A stretch of 64,000 nt of DNA from positions 100,211,001-100,275,000 of the forward strand of contig NC_092588.1 in the NCBI RefSeq assembly GCF_047663525.1, given 5' to 3'. This stretch comes from Anas platyrhynchos (Eukaryota > Chordata > Aves > Anseriformes > Anatidae). Numbering within the stretch: position 1 is the stretch's first letter; each line of letters begins with the position of its first letter. A program made the translations under genes and the position numbers. The notes beneath the pieces are model-generated. The model had not been told where the DNA came from. It did no database searches and saw only the letters and a list, made by a program, of their open reading frames with translations. Shown here one piece after another: positions 11,324 through 33,660 of this stretch.

Positions 11324-14300
11324 GAAACTTCTTTACTGTCCTGTCTCTGTCTCTTTAAAGGCTTTTCTTTTGGATCCTGTTGCCAAACTTGATCTTCTTA
11401 GGTAATCGTTGTTTTGGCACATGTTGAACTTTTGTAGTAGAAAAGCATCTGTTTTTCTTAAGATTGAATGAAGGCTTAACCCTGTTGTCTTTTCTGTCTT
11501 GCAAGGGCTATTCTTAATAGCTCTCAAAGTCAAATGGGACAGAAGAATGCAATGACCCAAGAAGAGCATTATTGTCTGCAAGGCAAACTAGTTAGGACTG
11601 AGACCATGTGTGTAATGTGCACAGTTTAAGTGAGTTTCTTCAGGCTGGAGTGTTTTGAAAAGAACTGCAAAACCAAATTAGTATTAGCGATCTTACGTGT
11701 AGTTTGGCAAATTTGAAGAAAACCACCAACTGCTTGGTGAACAAAGTTTAATATTGTAATTTTTCAAAGACTTTTTTTTTTTTTTTTTAAACACATTTGG
11801 GGAAAAAAATAATTATTGGAGGAGAAACTGAAGCAGGAAACAGTTTTGCAGCCAAATACTAGGATTTTTAAAGAAATATGAATAGTGAAATACAATATAA
11901 TACAGTGCTGAAATATTCATAACTATCCCAGTCATTCTAGTATAGTTATTCTTTGTCAGTAATTTAAAGGAGAGATTTTCAGAAATTTGATTTCTCTTTC
12001 TCATCAGACTGAGGTGTTTCCTGCTGGCCATTATCTGTGAACAACGAACTGGGTTTTAACGAAGCTAACTCTTAGAGAATTTATGCGGGACTCAGCCTTT
12101 ATGTGTATTAAGGAGAAAGAAATAAATCCCTGAGGGAAAAATGATGTAGAATTAGGTTCTGACTCTGCAGAACTGACACTGTTAGAAGTTATTGCAGCTG
12201 AATCGAAAGCATGCAAGTGATCAGCTGGAAAGAAAATGTTTTCATAAGTCAGCAGTAGGGAAGGTTTTTCAGGCCAGAGGAAATCCTATATTACACGGTG
12301 CAATGTTGAAAAGGTGTTAGGTCACATGCTTCTCATTGGATTTTAAATGTTCATGGGTGCTGAAAGGAATACAGCTCATACTTAGCAGTGTTTAGTGTTG
12401 CAATGTGTAGGTTTAGCTCAGTTAAATGTTGATAGAGATACCAGATTTTGCCATAGACAGTTCTTCCCTGGAGGGACTGACCTTTACAGTAAACTGGCTG
12501 TGGTTAGTGAGCGCTGCTAGAATGCCATTGTCGTTGTTGTGTTGTCCACAGGAAGAGAGACGCTTGAGACCCATCTACTGATGTGTACCATCCTTACCGT
12601 TGCTTGTTCTAAGATTTCTTGAATTTGATGTGTGATTGCAAAACTAGTTATGTTTTTGATATCTGCTTTACCTGGTTACCCAGGAACTCTGGAATGCACA
12701 TCATGTTTGCTTCTGCATTCAGAGATCAATCTGTGATTTTCATGTGCATTTCTGTAATAGAAAGAATGCTTTTTTAGAGATTGCTATGTTAAAACTTAGA
12801 AAATTTTATTCTTTTAAGTCATTTAACAGTTCTGCAGTGTTTTGTATTATGTGCACGGTAAGAGCTGTAGGAATTCAAGTGAGAACAAAAAACAATTTTT
12901 GAAGTTACTTTACATTTTCAGAACATTTAACTTGGAAATGTCTTCTGCCCTACAGCAGAAAAAAAATACCAGTATTTTAAGCAGGACAAAATCAAAACCA
13001 CTTTGCATGGGGACTTAATGTGGAAAGTGATGAATTAACCTGAACATTAAAAACTTCATGCTAAGTTAATGAACCAAATGCCATCCATTTCTAGCAACTG
13101 TCTGTTTTATGCCCATAGTACGTGAAATAGCCATTAAACTCTACCATTATCACATGACTGGCAAGTATACATTGAACTAAAAGGCAATTAATTGCTGATT
13201 GGGTCTTTTAGGTCTACCACACTGACTGCCAAATTTTCAAATGATAAATATAATAGTTTAAGAATAAACTGTGTCCAAGGTTGGGAGGGATCAGACTTAA
13301 TTGTGTTTCAGCTTCATGAGTGTCGTATTAACATGCAATGTCAGGTCTACAACCACTTGTGCATTTGAATCACCTTCTCAAAAGGTTAATTAAAAGTCCT
13401 CGTGTATTTGCAAACCAGTCTCATTCACGGAGTCATGCATATGAAATCCTTTTGCCATGAATAAAACAGAAGAATTATTAGGATTTTAGGCAGAGCAATT
13501 TACACTGTACAGAACGTAAACAGAAGGGAGGGACTTACTGGAACATATATGGCTGCAAAAGTTATGCTCTTACAGTACTATTACAAAAGAGTACTTACAC
13601 ATTTGCAAGGGGTGGTACAACAGATGGTAAAGTCATACAATGATTAAGTAACTTACTTTGCCAAATCAGATTTCACTAATGAAATTTGTTTGCTACAGCT
13701 GGATGATTCCTCAGCGGAATAAAAGGAATTTTTTTTTTTTGAAATGCAAAATCCAACACACTCCTATTTTGTTAGGTTCCAGTTGGCTGGTGCATTGATG
13801 CAGTCTGCCTGTGGAGAGGGAGAACGCTTGCCTGTATTTGTGAAGAGGAGACGGAGGATTTAGTGGTACCTGCTTCATGATGTCTCTTGCTAATAATCTG
13901 TGTTTGGTCCTGTGTGCTTGCACCACTTGTGCTGCGGCCTTTGATGTAAATGTGCTTGTACCTGCTGAATCACTTATTCCTGCATCTGTCATTGCCAAAA
14001 GCCAATTAAGAAAAAGAGTGGGGATTACTTGTTAGGATAAGTTGGTATTCTGACTCTGCTTTTGTTGAAACTTTGTCCAGCTGGGCACTGGTCACACAGA
14101 AGAAGGCGGTATCTGCCTCAAATGCTTTATTTGAAAGCTTAAACTTTTTCTATGTCAAGAATTTCATAGAAGTGTTATTCAAACAAGGCTTCTGTGTTCA
14201 TTCTTTCTGTACTAATACCTTAAAGGATTTAAGGGTGTCCATGTGATTCTTTTACCATAATCATATATGAATGGCTAATGAGGCAAAGTAAGTTGTTTGG

Positions 14301-17300
14301 AGCAGGATAAATTCCCTGAGCTATTAACATCAGGACTAGTCTCACTGCGCAGCAAGGTGCATGCAACATGCAAACACTGATGGCATCCCTTCTATAGATC
14401 AGCCTGAGAGTGTTGATGCAGCCTGCCATGAGCCTAGAAGGAACTTGTTTTTGCTTTGCAGATACCATTGTTTTCTACATTTCTGTGTAGCAAGGTAACT
14501 TTCCTGCCTATAGACCAGTGAAACTATTTGGCTGGAGTTTCAGTCTGAGTAAGCGGGGATCTTAAATAATCCTTTCTGGCCTTAAAAATGACTCGATTGA
14601 TACTTGTTTTTTCTCAGAAATGCACATCTGACATTCTGAATTTCTATCTGAGGAAAGAGTATGGTGTTGTTAACAGTAAAAGTGATTCTTGTGTTAGAGA
14701 AAATCTTGATTTATGGACGTGTTCTGGCAAATATATGTATTTCAAGTACATCTTTTGGAAGCCTTCTTCATTCTTTGTTTAAATACCTTACTTTGTCAAG
14801 CCAACTCAGAATGCTTGCGTTTTAATCTTCCTTAAATATGTTTAATGGATGTTGAAATGGAAGTGTAAAGGGGCAAAAAGGGCACGTTGATGTAGTTGAG
14901 TTTTCTTTTGAAATATGGTTGACCAAGGGGGGAAAAAAAGCTGGTTTTATGATACTGAATATGCTGTGAGCAACTTTCTGAAAGCAGAGCTCTTGAACTG
15001 CTTTTAAAAGTGAAATGCTGAGGCTCTTGCTGCAAGTTCTGGCATAGTGCCTTCTAGGGAACTCCATTTTTGCTGCTTTCCAGAACAGCTGAAAAGCGGT
15101 AGCTCTGTGCAAGTGTGAATGATGCCTGACTTATCCTAGTCAAAAAATTGTAGCTTCCTGAGATGCTTTCTTGCCCTTGAAATGAAGGGTGAAAATGTCT
15201 CTGGCTAGTATGTCTTAGGTGACACTAGTTTAACCATGTCCTTGAAGTGTTTCCCTTGGTCTTTAGTCGAATAGCACTAACTTATTAACCACCAAGCTGT
15301 TGGTTCTGTGCTAGGAAAATTCATCCTTGTGGTCTATGCCTTGTTGCTGACATTTATCTGAAAGGGAAAAAGGTGATTTTGTTCTCCATCAAATGATGAA
15401 TAAAATTAAATATTAGCAGATATTCTACATGACATCTCCCATGACAGTAAATTGACTTTTGTCATGATACTTGATTATTTGGTATGCAAGCTTTGTCTGC
15501 ATGTGTCATCGTCTTCAGTTTTATCTTTCCTTCTTCCTTAGTGTTACTTATCCTAGAAAATCTGGTGGAATACCTGTTTTTCTTTTTTGCTTCTGAATCT
15601 TTCCTAGATGAACCTCTCTGCATACCTCTAGCATCGATGAATTTCACAGACTAGTGAGATGGCTGTTCAGTCTTCCTGTCATGACTGCTGTTACTGTTAA
15701 TTCTCTCCTCGTGCTATATAAAGCTATATCAATACGGAATGAGAACCTTCTGTTAATATTCTGGGTTAAGTGCCTAAAATGTGTAGGTTTGAATTCTAAG
15801 AGAAGACAGGGCATTTACACTTTGTGTTAAAGCAGCACTTCAGTGCTGTCAGTGTCAGAAAGCTCGGGTTCTGTCAGTGATTACGATAGACTGAGATGGG
15901 GTACCAGCCAGGTAATGAACTAGACTCTGGTGTAAATGTGTATTTTAACAAAATTACTTCACAATGTAACTTCAGTCATTTGAACTATAAAAACAAGCTT
16001 GCTCTTGGTTTTAACCCAGCTTCTGGGCTTGAGCCTATTTCTTTTCACACTGATCTCTGGATCAGTCCAGGTGAGCTATGGCAGGTACCTAGAAGGCTTC
16101 CAGATGTTCCATGGCAACCATCACGTATTTTGCAAAAGGTGAGGAATCTTCAGCAGGTACTAAATTATGGCTGAGCGACCTTGTAACGCTTGCATTGTGT
16201 ATAGGCTGGAACTGCTGTAGTCCAATGTTCAGTCAGGGAACAGTTTGGGAATATTGGTCAGACTAGCACGCTCTGTTTATATCAGTGTTGCAGGCACGCA
16301 GGTGGGTTTGTGTTGTGTGTTTTGTCAGCTCTTTATGTGGACAGCGATGTATCTTGCTCACTTTCTTTTTGGTACACTGCAAGGTTTAAAATCTGAAGGC
16401 CTTGATCTTGTTCCAGAATATTTCTGGTGTTCAGTTCTTCAAGGCTTTTTTGTGCTGTTCCATATGGGTTTCAAGAAACTTCTTTGTGGAGGCGCCTCCT
16501 CAGAAGTCTACTTGCAGGATGCCAAAGAGGCTTTTTGATAACCAAATGCTGAAACGGTGACTTAAAACCTGTAGAATACAGATCCAATCTCACTTCAAAA
16601 GCTGCGGCTTACTTCCCGGCTGTGCCCAGAAGCTGGCACTGAGGCCCGGTGGAGCCTCAGAAAGACTGCAGGACAGCTGGGAGCTTGGGTCCCGTTTAGT
16701 GGCTTCTTGGAGGGATCTCAGTTCTTGCGGTGATGTCTTAAGAGCACAGTGCTGCTGGCATGAAGGGACTTGCTGTTCTTTATAGTGGTGCAGTGTAATT
16801 TTTAGGAAGGATGGGTCCTCAGTTACTGGAGGAGTTCACTGGTCGACTCTTCTCGTTTCCGTGCCTGGATACTGTGACAGTTCAAAGTACCCATCTCCAG
16901 AAGCTGGGAAATACAGGTCTCTTGCCTGAGGAGATTTGTTGCTGCTGAGAGATTGAACTTAAGTCATTTTTTGTTCTTTACTCTCTTTAGAAGCTGTGTA
17001 TCCACCTTAGTAAATTTGTTTTGTGGGTGTGGGAGAGACAAATGCCTTTTATAGTGTGCATTAGAAAGCTTTGGAAAGAGGCGTTCCTACCAAACTTTGA
17101 ATGTGGTTTGACTGCCTGTTAAAGTCATGGGAAACTGAATCCTAATTCCCAGTTACGCAGGTTTATGTCAAAGGGTTATATGCAGGAGAAAGGAAGGGAC
17201 TTACAGGAAAGTGTTTCTGAAGGCCTGTTTCTTTGTATAATGATACTAGTTATTTCCAAGATAGGCTTGATGTAAAATTGGGGTTCAATTTCATCTTTCT

Positions 17301-20300
17301 TTAGGTTACTACTTAGAGTTTATAGTGATTGTTTAATATTTAAAATATTTGTTCTACCTCAACACAACACTGATGTTACTTCATGCTGAGCTTGACAGAT
17401 GTTGCATGTTTAAACTGCAGTAAAAACACGAGTCAAGCTTGAGACATGGAATGTCACTTATTAAAGTAATGCTGATCTAACCTCAAAAGCTTCCTTACTC
17501 TACAGTTCTTAAAGCAGCTGGCATCGTGTATCCTGTCCTATGTCCTCATGTATCCTGTCTGTTCCTGGGTCATGGGGTGTTTCTGCTGATCTGGTTTGAA
17601 TATTGTAATTGCAACCAGCTGTTGGGAGGGATGACTAGTTAGGCTCAGCCTGCCTGGAGTTGCCTCCTTACATTTCCAGGAACATTTTTGTTGCAGGAAT
17701 ATCTGAGTCATTCATGAGTTGTCTTCCAGATACTCTGAATCTAGTACGCTGTTCTGCGCTGATCATTTTCAAACCATACATTCTCGAACATGATTTTGCG
17801 ATCGTTAACCAAACTGAAGGTACTAAAAATGAAGTAGCTGGGTGAAACGGTGATCTTTTAGTAACCAATAAGGTAGAAATAAGGTTATATTGCTTGGTGA
17901 TTTCTGGGGACAGGAAATGCATTGGCCCTGTTGTATTTTTTTATTTATTCTTGCTTCCGTGCTTTTTCCTCAGAATGCTGAACTTTGGCAACCTGTAGAC
18001 TACATGAGACAAGAGTTGCGAGTTGCTTTGCAGAAGTTGAGAAACTTCAGCAAGTGTTCAAACTCACTTAACATGGGGTTACTGTCAAGCAATTACTATA
18101 AATTTTCACTTCAGAATGAAATAGAAAGTTATAGCTTGTGTTTCTGGAGTTTATAGTTTATATTAAGCATAAAGTACGTAATACTGCAGGTATTTGCTTA
18201 ATGAATAAAATGAGTTATTTGTTCAGAAGGTCATGGGTTTCCATTATTAAATTTCCTTTAATTGTTCAGTAAGCAATCAGTAGAATATTTTGCCTTTCTG
18301 GATGTATTCTGGTCAAAGCACGCTATTTGTAGTTCTTAGTATTGTACCCATAACTCGCGTTTCAATGAAATCACTTCTGTTCCTCCAAATTTATCAAATT
18401 CTAGCTCACTGAATAAAAAAAGAGTAAAAACAGGTGCTGTGATGTATGAGCTACCAGTTGTAATTGATGTTCTCCATATGAAACAGTCCTCAGGGAAAAA
18501 AGTTGGCCATCATAAAAATGAGTGGGTAATGAGGTTAATATTACAGTCCTGCAAATCTTTATGCAATCTTCCATTAAGGAAGAGAATAGAAACAAAAGAC
18601 TAGGAATTCAGTTTTGATGTCATAGTTTTAAGAAGGCTATACAAATACTAATAAAAGAAACTGTTTTATAATTGAAGAAAGGCACCACTATCTCTTATTA
18701 ACTAGAATCTACTATACGAACTGTACCGATTATCTTTAAACACAAAGCTATGTTTAACTAGTCCCCTTCAAACAAATGCCTGCAGCAAATCAAAGTTCTC
18801 CTGTTAAGGACAACTGCATTTTCACAAAGCCTGCATTCAGCTTTATGTATAGCACTGCAGAAGATGCCAGCTGAATTCTTGCCTGTAATGATGCGACTTT
18901 GCAGTGTAATGCTTCTCCTTCCCTGCTCTGCTCTCATTGACATTGCATTTATGAGACTCAAGGGGATCAAAATGGACAGAGTAGCTTCTTGACCCCTTTT
19001 AGTCAAATTCTTTTTAAAATGAGTCTGTCTGATCATACGCTCTGTTCTTCCTTAATTTGTGGCCTGTTGGCTGGTTTCAGGTACATTTTGACAGGGCTAG
19101 GTGCATTGAATTTGATTGTTCCTGTAAGTTGCCTGAATATCTGATGCTGGCTAAATAGGAAAAAATCTGTCAGTGTTCTCTCTATAGGAAAGAAAGCAAT
19201 GTGAGCTGGGCATGCGTTGTCCTGCTTGGGTTGGTGTGCAGCTACTCTGTTGGCCATGTTTTTTCTCCCTTTTAACGTGAGTACGAACATCAGGACTATG
19301 ATACTGAGGAGGGATGTAGAGGATAGTTGGCACAGAGCTGTAAGGGAGCATGCTTCAATTAAATGTTTTGGAGCAGGTTATTCTGTAAGAAGTCATTTCC
19401 AAAGAGCATCTGAGAAATTGGGATAATCTAAGAGGAGTCTTCTGAATGAGCAAGACGAGTAAGGGGATAAAAAGCATATATTTTATTTTTCACCCATAAA
19501 TTTATTTTTAGGTCTCAGCTTATTTGGCTGAAGAAGTAGATAGGAGGGCAAAATAAATATTTGTAGTAGGGAGATCAAAGATTCCTACTCTTTTTTTTTT
19601 TTTCCCCTCTCCCCCCCGCCTCCAACACATACTTTAAAAGATATCTGGCCAGAAAACATTGTCCTTAGAGATGAAAACCTCTTTTTGTCCTGGTACCTGG
19701 TCATCCTACCTGCTCTTGTGGCTCTGGATAACCAGTCTGCTTCAAGACTTTATGCAAGGCTTAATGTGATGCAAGCATCTCTAGTTTCCTTGTCCAAGTC
19801 CCACTACAGGAGTGCTCTCCAGCTTGTTCCGCAGGTGAGTAGAGCTGACTATCGTGTTTGAATCCACTGGGGACTAGAGCTACCACAGTGTTTCTTGCAC
19901 AGAGGACGTACCATGCAAGGTGTGGACCTCTGGAAAGGTCAGCATTTCTAGAGGTAGATACCAGTCGCTTAAGAGAGGCAGCAATTTTATACCTCGAGTC
20001 ACAAGTATCTTTTGCTACACAGAATGATCTTAAGTTATTTTCCTACCTGGTCTTCTTCCCCTCGACTAGATTTCTGTGCTGTTGGACAAGTTGCTGTGAC
20101 TGATGCTAATGTGAACTATAGTTGCTTCTCCTGCAGTTCTCCTGATTTAATCTAATCGCTCCCTTACCCGGCTCTACAAAAAGTGATCCTGGCTCCAACT
20201 GGAAGCCTGCCATCAGATGGAGCACAGAACTGTGGGGGTGGCTATCTGCAAGCAGGTAATGAGCAGCTGTAGGAGCACAGAGAACTGCTTACTTTGGCTG

Positions 20301-23300
20301 AGCAGCCACTAAGAGTCAATCATTTGTGCCCTTATTTGCTCAAGCATGTTGGAAAGGGCAGTTTCCTAGGAGTTTATCAGCAGCGGAGGTGAGGAGTGAT
20401 CCACAGCATGGTGGTTAGACAGCGCTCTGGCCCTTCTGAGTAAAGGTATGGAAGTACGTTGTTGAGCCAGTTAAGCTTTCACTTCCCTTCCAACTTGTTA
20501 GGCTACACAAAGGACTGTTTAAAAATACCCTCGTGTATGTCATCAGCATTATTGCTGGGGTGGGGATTACCAATGGGTGTGGTAAAAAGCTGACCTGTAC
20601 GAATGGATTATACAGCTACTGACAACACCCTGCTTGGTTCTGTGTGAACCTTTCTCTCCTGTACAATAACATGGGGTTCTGCTGCAGGAGGGGCCTGCGC
20701 TTATCTTCTGGCCTCACAACAGTTTTGCAACTTCAAGATTGGACAAAAATGAAAATAAAAAAGCACTTTAAACAAAACATGAAAGTGTTCTTTTTTTTTT
20801 GAGCTATGCAAAAGAGGATTCCTTCCCCAGTCTCTGTTAATTTCATCATAATTATTAAGTAGGACAATTAAAAAATGAGGTATGACCCAAATTTATACTT
20901 TTTTAATGAACGCTTATGAAATTAAGTCAGGCTACATGAATTAGGAATAGAGAAATATACTTTGTATGAAAAATCTTAGGTTCTTTACTGTTAAAATTGG
21001 ATTCTATGCTCCACTTTGGTTTTAAAAGCAGACTGAAACAGGTAGAAGTATGTGGCAGTAACTTAAAATCTACCACTTTCAAAGTCTGTCTTCTCTCAGG
21101 TGGAGTACCTCTTCTGAAGCAGTCTCTCTGGATTGAATACCGTTTGCACAGAATCAGACCATTCCTGCTTGGTGTGTAGCTTGTTTCTGTCTGCTAGCTT
21201 CATGTGTACTGTTCAGCGGGCATGAGTTTGCTCATCTTGTATCTTTATTGGATTATGAAGAACTTGAAATCAACTGACCATGCTGAACCTCCTCCCGCTG
21301 CACAATGGGACAGAATATTTATGGCAAGCTTATCGTTAAGAGTTGGAGTATGTGGTAGCACGAAGTTTTGCTGTCTTCAGTATCTTACTGGAATGTTGTT
21401 CACTGATGGTTATTGATGACTTGATGACTCAGGATACTGCTCTGACCGGTTGGGTCAGGGTTTTTTTTTGTTTTGTTTTAATTCTGAGTTTTTCTTTGAC
21501 TCAATCTCTTATGCTTCTTTGAAGAGATGTTATCAAGGCTTCTGAAAATGATTGTCTGCCAGAGATTCTTCCTGGTTAAAGAGTATTCAGTTAAAAGGAG
21601 CATCTTCATTAACTTGAGTGTTTATAAAGGTCTTTCTGTTTGGACATCAGTGTTATGCTTTCCGAATTTTTTGTCAACTGTTGCACAAAGTTCAAAAAGT
21701 GGCAGCTTCTCTTACCTACCCTGGGATCCTCCCAGTTCAATTGAAGCTTCTGGTAGGAGGGGAATATTCCCATTGCTCAATCTACCTAGGGACTGTAGGT
21801 TAATTTACAACAAATATTACAGTGAAACGTGACTCTTACGTATCTGAACATTTTCACAAATTGTAGTATTGACTTTGCAGAAACACACCTGACAGAGATC
21901 CTGCTGAATTCGTTTGAATTTGATGCAGTATTGGGGTTCTTGTAGAAGAATGCTGTTTCCTTGCTTAGTAAGATTAATACAGACCCTATCTGTGTATACT
22001 GGTGCTCTGGTATCTGTGCTTCTGAGAGTATGCATTGTAATCTTAAACTTGTCAAACTGAGCTGTTCTCAGTTGATAACTGGAATTCGGAGGAATGCTAC
22101 TTCATAGTACTTGTCTGAAATACATATTAAAAACCTAGTAAGTGTGACTTTCAGTATACATTTATTCTCCTAAGAGACAAGTGCAAAGCAAAACAACATG
22201 GAGTAGTTCAAAATGCAGTGTAGCAGATTGAAAGTGTACACACAGCTCAGATATTTTCATGTTCTCGTACTCCCTCTTGAGTAAAAATAAAGCTATGGTT
22301 CTTTTAAAGTCATAATGGCCAAAACCAAAATGTGTTTTGTTCTCATGCTACTTGGTCTGTCTCCTCCTTAAAAGACTTTATAACGTAATGTTAGTTATTT
22401 CTCTGCTATATGTCTGTAATTAGTACGGCAGCTTACTCATGCTCGTTTCACTTAGATAACCTTTCTGGGAGAAACAATTTAAGCCACTTAATATTCAATT
22501 GCATTTTCAGGATTCTTTGACAGCGTAATGGGTACTGTTATTGATGTGATCCAGAGAGTTTCTCATGTAGGTTTCTTCTTCCTTTTCTAAGTTTTTTTTT
22601 GAGTTTTAATTCCAGGAAGGATTGGGTTAGTCTCTAACAAAGCTTCAGTCAGCATGCATTTACAGATAACTACCTCACTGCTAACAAATCATAGTGCACG
22701 TCCTCATGATACAAGTTTTTAAAGAACTGTCATGCTTGACGTTCCTGTTGTTTAAACTGCACACAGTGGTGATTCATTATGCAGGAGGATGTAATTTTAG
22801 CGTGAAATTGTCAGAGGATCATGATGGGTAAAGGTAATGAGGTAATGGTATCTTGTTCCTATGCTGTGTTGTTATCTGGTAGTATAAAACCAGACGATGT
22901 TGTCATGTGACTGTCTTCTTTCAGAGCTTTCTGATAGGCAAAATCCAGGTTATGTTTGGTTCTTAGTTGCTGCTGTAGATGTCTTTTGTGTTTATACCCT
23001 CTGTAATGGAGAAGTCATTATGCGTTTTGGATATCAGAGCTAGTTTTGACCTTAATATATGGAGGAGGGAGATCCTGGAGAAAATTTAAGCATTCTTACA
23101 AATCTGTGCAGTGAGTTTCCCCTGTTTTAAGACAAAAAGTTCTGTCTTCCATTAAACAGAAATACAGTAGTAATATTGTTGGGATAAGCAGGGAATTAAA
23201 TGATGATGTAGGATGATAATAGTTGGAGCTCTGCTAAAACTGATTTATTTTTTTAAAGGCTAATGGGATTGTTATTTTTGTACACGTGTGCACGCACATT

Positions 23301-23982
23301 ACAGTGTATGTGAATGACCTATCACAGAGCCCTTTGGTTTTACTGAGGTGCAGAGATTTGTGTTTGAGCAAGTAGCTGTGGGACTAGGACAACTATTCCA
23401 AGCACAGTGGGTAACTGTGTTTGTAGTCTGCAAAGGCAAGCTGAGTCGTTCCATTCTGCCTTAACCAGATTGTTCTTTTGATTTTCGGATTGACTTGCTG
23501 AAGCTGATTCATTTTAGGATTTAAATGATACATGTGCCTGATTTTCTCTGAAAAAAAAAGTACACTAACCAACCCTTGTTGTTGTGTCTTGGTGCCTTCT
23601 GCTTAAGCTGGAAATTCCTTCAAACGTCTGTTTTTTTTCCCTTGTAGCTGTCATATCTCATGTTTTCTTGTGTGGTGTTGACTCAATGTGGTTTACCTCT
23701 TCAGTTCTTGCTTAGTAAACTAACAAGAGTTCGCAACAAGTACCATGTCTCTAAAAGAAAACATTACGTACCAAAATGTAAATCGTTTTCCCTAATTGCT
23801 GTTGGATGCTGTGAACCCACCTGTGCCCATTCCAAATGGTGAATGCTTTCTTCGCTCATGCCACAAAAAAAAAAAAAGATGGATTTGTTATAATTTGTGA
23901 GATGTTTTCTACAGTAAAAAAGCTCACTGCTTTTTTGAGGAACAGAATTGAAATTTAAGCCCTTAACTATGCAGGGATTTGA

Positions 23983-31813
<7,831 letters not shown>

Positions 31814-33660
31814 TCAAAACCCTGAATTCCTTTCCTACCCTGACCATACTAATAAAAAAAACCATAATTTATAAGCATGCCATTGAAGGCTCAAGTGACT
31901 GAAATTACTCTAACGTGTTGGAAATCGTAATGTACCACTAAAAGCATGAATTGGAGCTGCACTGAAAGTCAAATTCACTGAAAAAAATTGATGTGGCTTC
32001 AAGAGAAGCAAAGTTCAGTCCATTTCATAATTGCCTACCTTCTCACATTTCTTCTGAATGTAGTGTTTCATAGGCAGTCTTTTCTTTAATAGTAAATGGG
32101 GAGGGGGGGGAGTACTACTTTGTGGTTTCTTGTAAAGCATACATTTTTTTAATCATTGATAATTGTCACTTCATCTTGTCTTTTGTTGCCTTGAAAAGTA
32201 CAATTGTGAACGTGATACCTAACAAAGCGGTATGCAGTTGTTTTGCCATGGAGTTATGCAAATCGGAAAAGAATAATGTATATGCGAACAGTTATACTGG
32301 GGAAAATTATATGTGGTTCTGCATTACCTGATTAACCTAGAAGAGTGATGTAATCTTTTACATTGAAACATTTGAATATGCCTTAATTTTAAAACCTAAT
32401 CATAGCAGGTTGCTTAGTCAAGGGTGTATTTTCAACTTGTTTGCATGGAGACTGTCCCTGTGCATCGGTGCGAGGCTGCCCTCCCTGTAGAGTGCAGTTA
32501 CGTGAATGGTTTTGCTAACCAGCTGTCTGCTAGCAGTGTCTGTTCTTTAAATGTATGCCATACTCTGGTATTGTGAATAATACAGAGCATATTCAGTCAT
32601 CTGTAGCTTGGTAAACAATACGGTATCTTTAAGCTAAATGGTCAGAATACATCTGAGATGGAGGTCATAAGGCTATGGCACATCTACGCCTGGAATGGTC
32701 GTTTAAAACTTAACGCGCTGATACCTTGAAACTTCCCTTTTGCGAGTAGTTTTCTGTCTAGATGTTGCTTGGGTTTTAACTCCCTGGAGTAGGTTGGAGT
32801 GGAGATGATTCAGTAGCGCTAATGTATTTTGAGTTAAGATGTTGTCCAGGAAATTCTGGTGTCATCAGTTAATTTTTTTTGTGTGTGTTCCTGATACTCA
32901 GCTATGGGAACACGCTGTGTTATGCTGAAGCTCTTTGCAGGTTTTGTACTGTTTAGTCGAGTTTATGTTGATTTTAAAACGGGGAACATTGTAGCTACTT
33001 TTTCTAGTTAATGTTGATATTAAACAATCAAACATGCTTTGCAATAGAGAAACACTTACCATGTGCATCCAAAATCCCCAAACAAAACGTACTGCCTCAG
33101 TTGCTTCAGAACAGCAAGAATAGCACACGGTTAGCGTGCTGCATCTTAACTAAAAATATACCAGAACGTTTGAGGGTTTTGGACTCCTCTGGGGTAAGAC
33201 GGGCTAGATCAATTCCACAAACTGTTATACTTTTTATACATGTGTAAGCCTATAACTGACAGTTTAAAATGTGCTCAAGCAAACTAGATAACAAATATTT
33301 AACTTCCATGCTAACAGACATTTTAGGGACTCAAGTCTTAGAAGTTATATTTGTCATGTTAAATATTTATCAATAGGAATTTTGTATGTGCATTTAGTAG
33401 ACTGCCAAGTGCAGAATTAAAGTTACTCATGTAACTATGGCAAATAAGCCAGTCTTCATCTTACTGTGTACTCATTTTGGTCTATTTAGCCAGGGAGTGT
33501 AACCACTAACATTGTGACTTTGCTTTGGAACCTGTATGCTGGGAACTGAGGTGTTATGAAGCCACCAGACACGTGAAACTTGTCTTGGCTGATGCCTTAC
33601 CCTGTCCTTTTATTTGCTATTTGAGCCATTGAAAGATGAATAAACTTCCACTTTTTTTAA
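31814..33660 (+). other. RALA: RALA 3' UTR
   Basis: About 1.85 kb from the stop codon to just past an AATAAA at 33639-33644, followed by T/GT-rich sequence. The length is close to that of mammalian RALA 3' UTRs as I recall. An AATAAA at 31851-31856, only 38 bases after the stop, and another at 34781-34786 could give shorter or longer forms, but nothing here shows their use. Confidence 0.8.
33639..33644 (+). terminator. RALA: RALA polyadenylation signal AATAAA
   Basis: Canonical hexamer followed within 20-40 bases by T-rich and TTGTGCAGTGTT sequence, the expected downstream element. It is at the expected distance from the RALA stop codon. Confidence 0.75.

Noticed and set aside
31851..31856. 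AATAAA 38 bases after the RALA stop
   Set aside because: Too close to the stop to give a typical 3' UTR and lacking a clear GT-rich downstream element. The signal at 33639 fits better.
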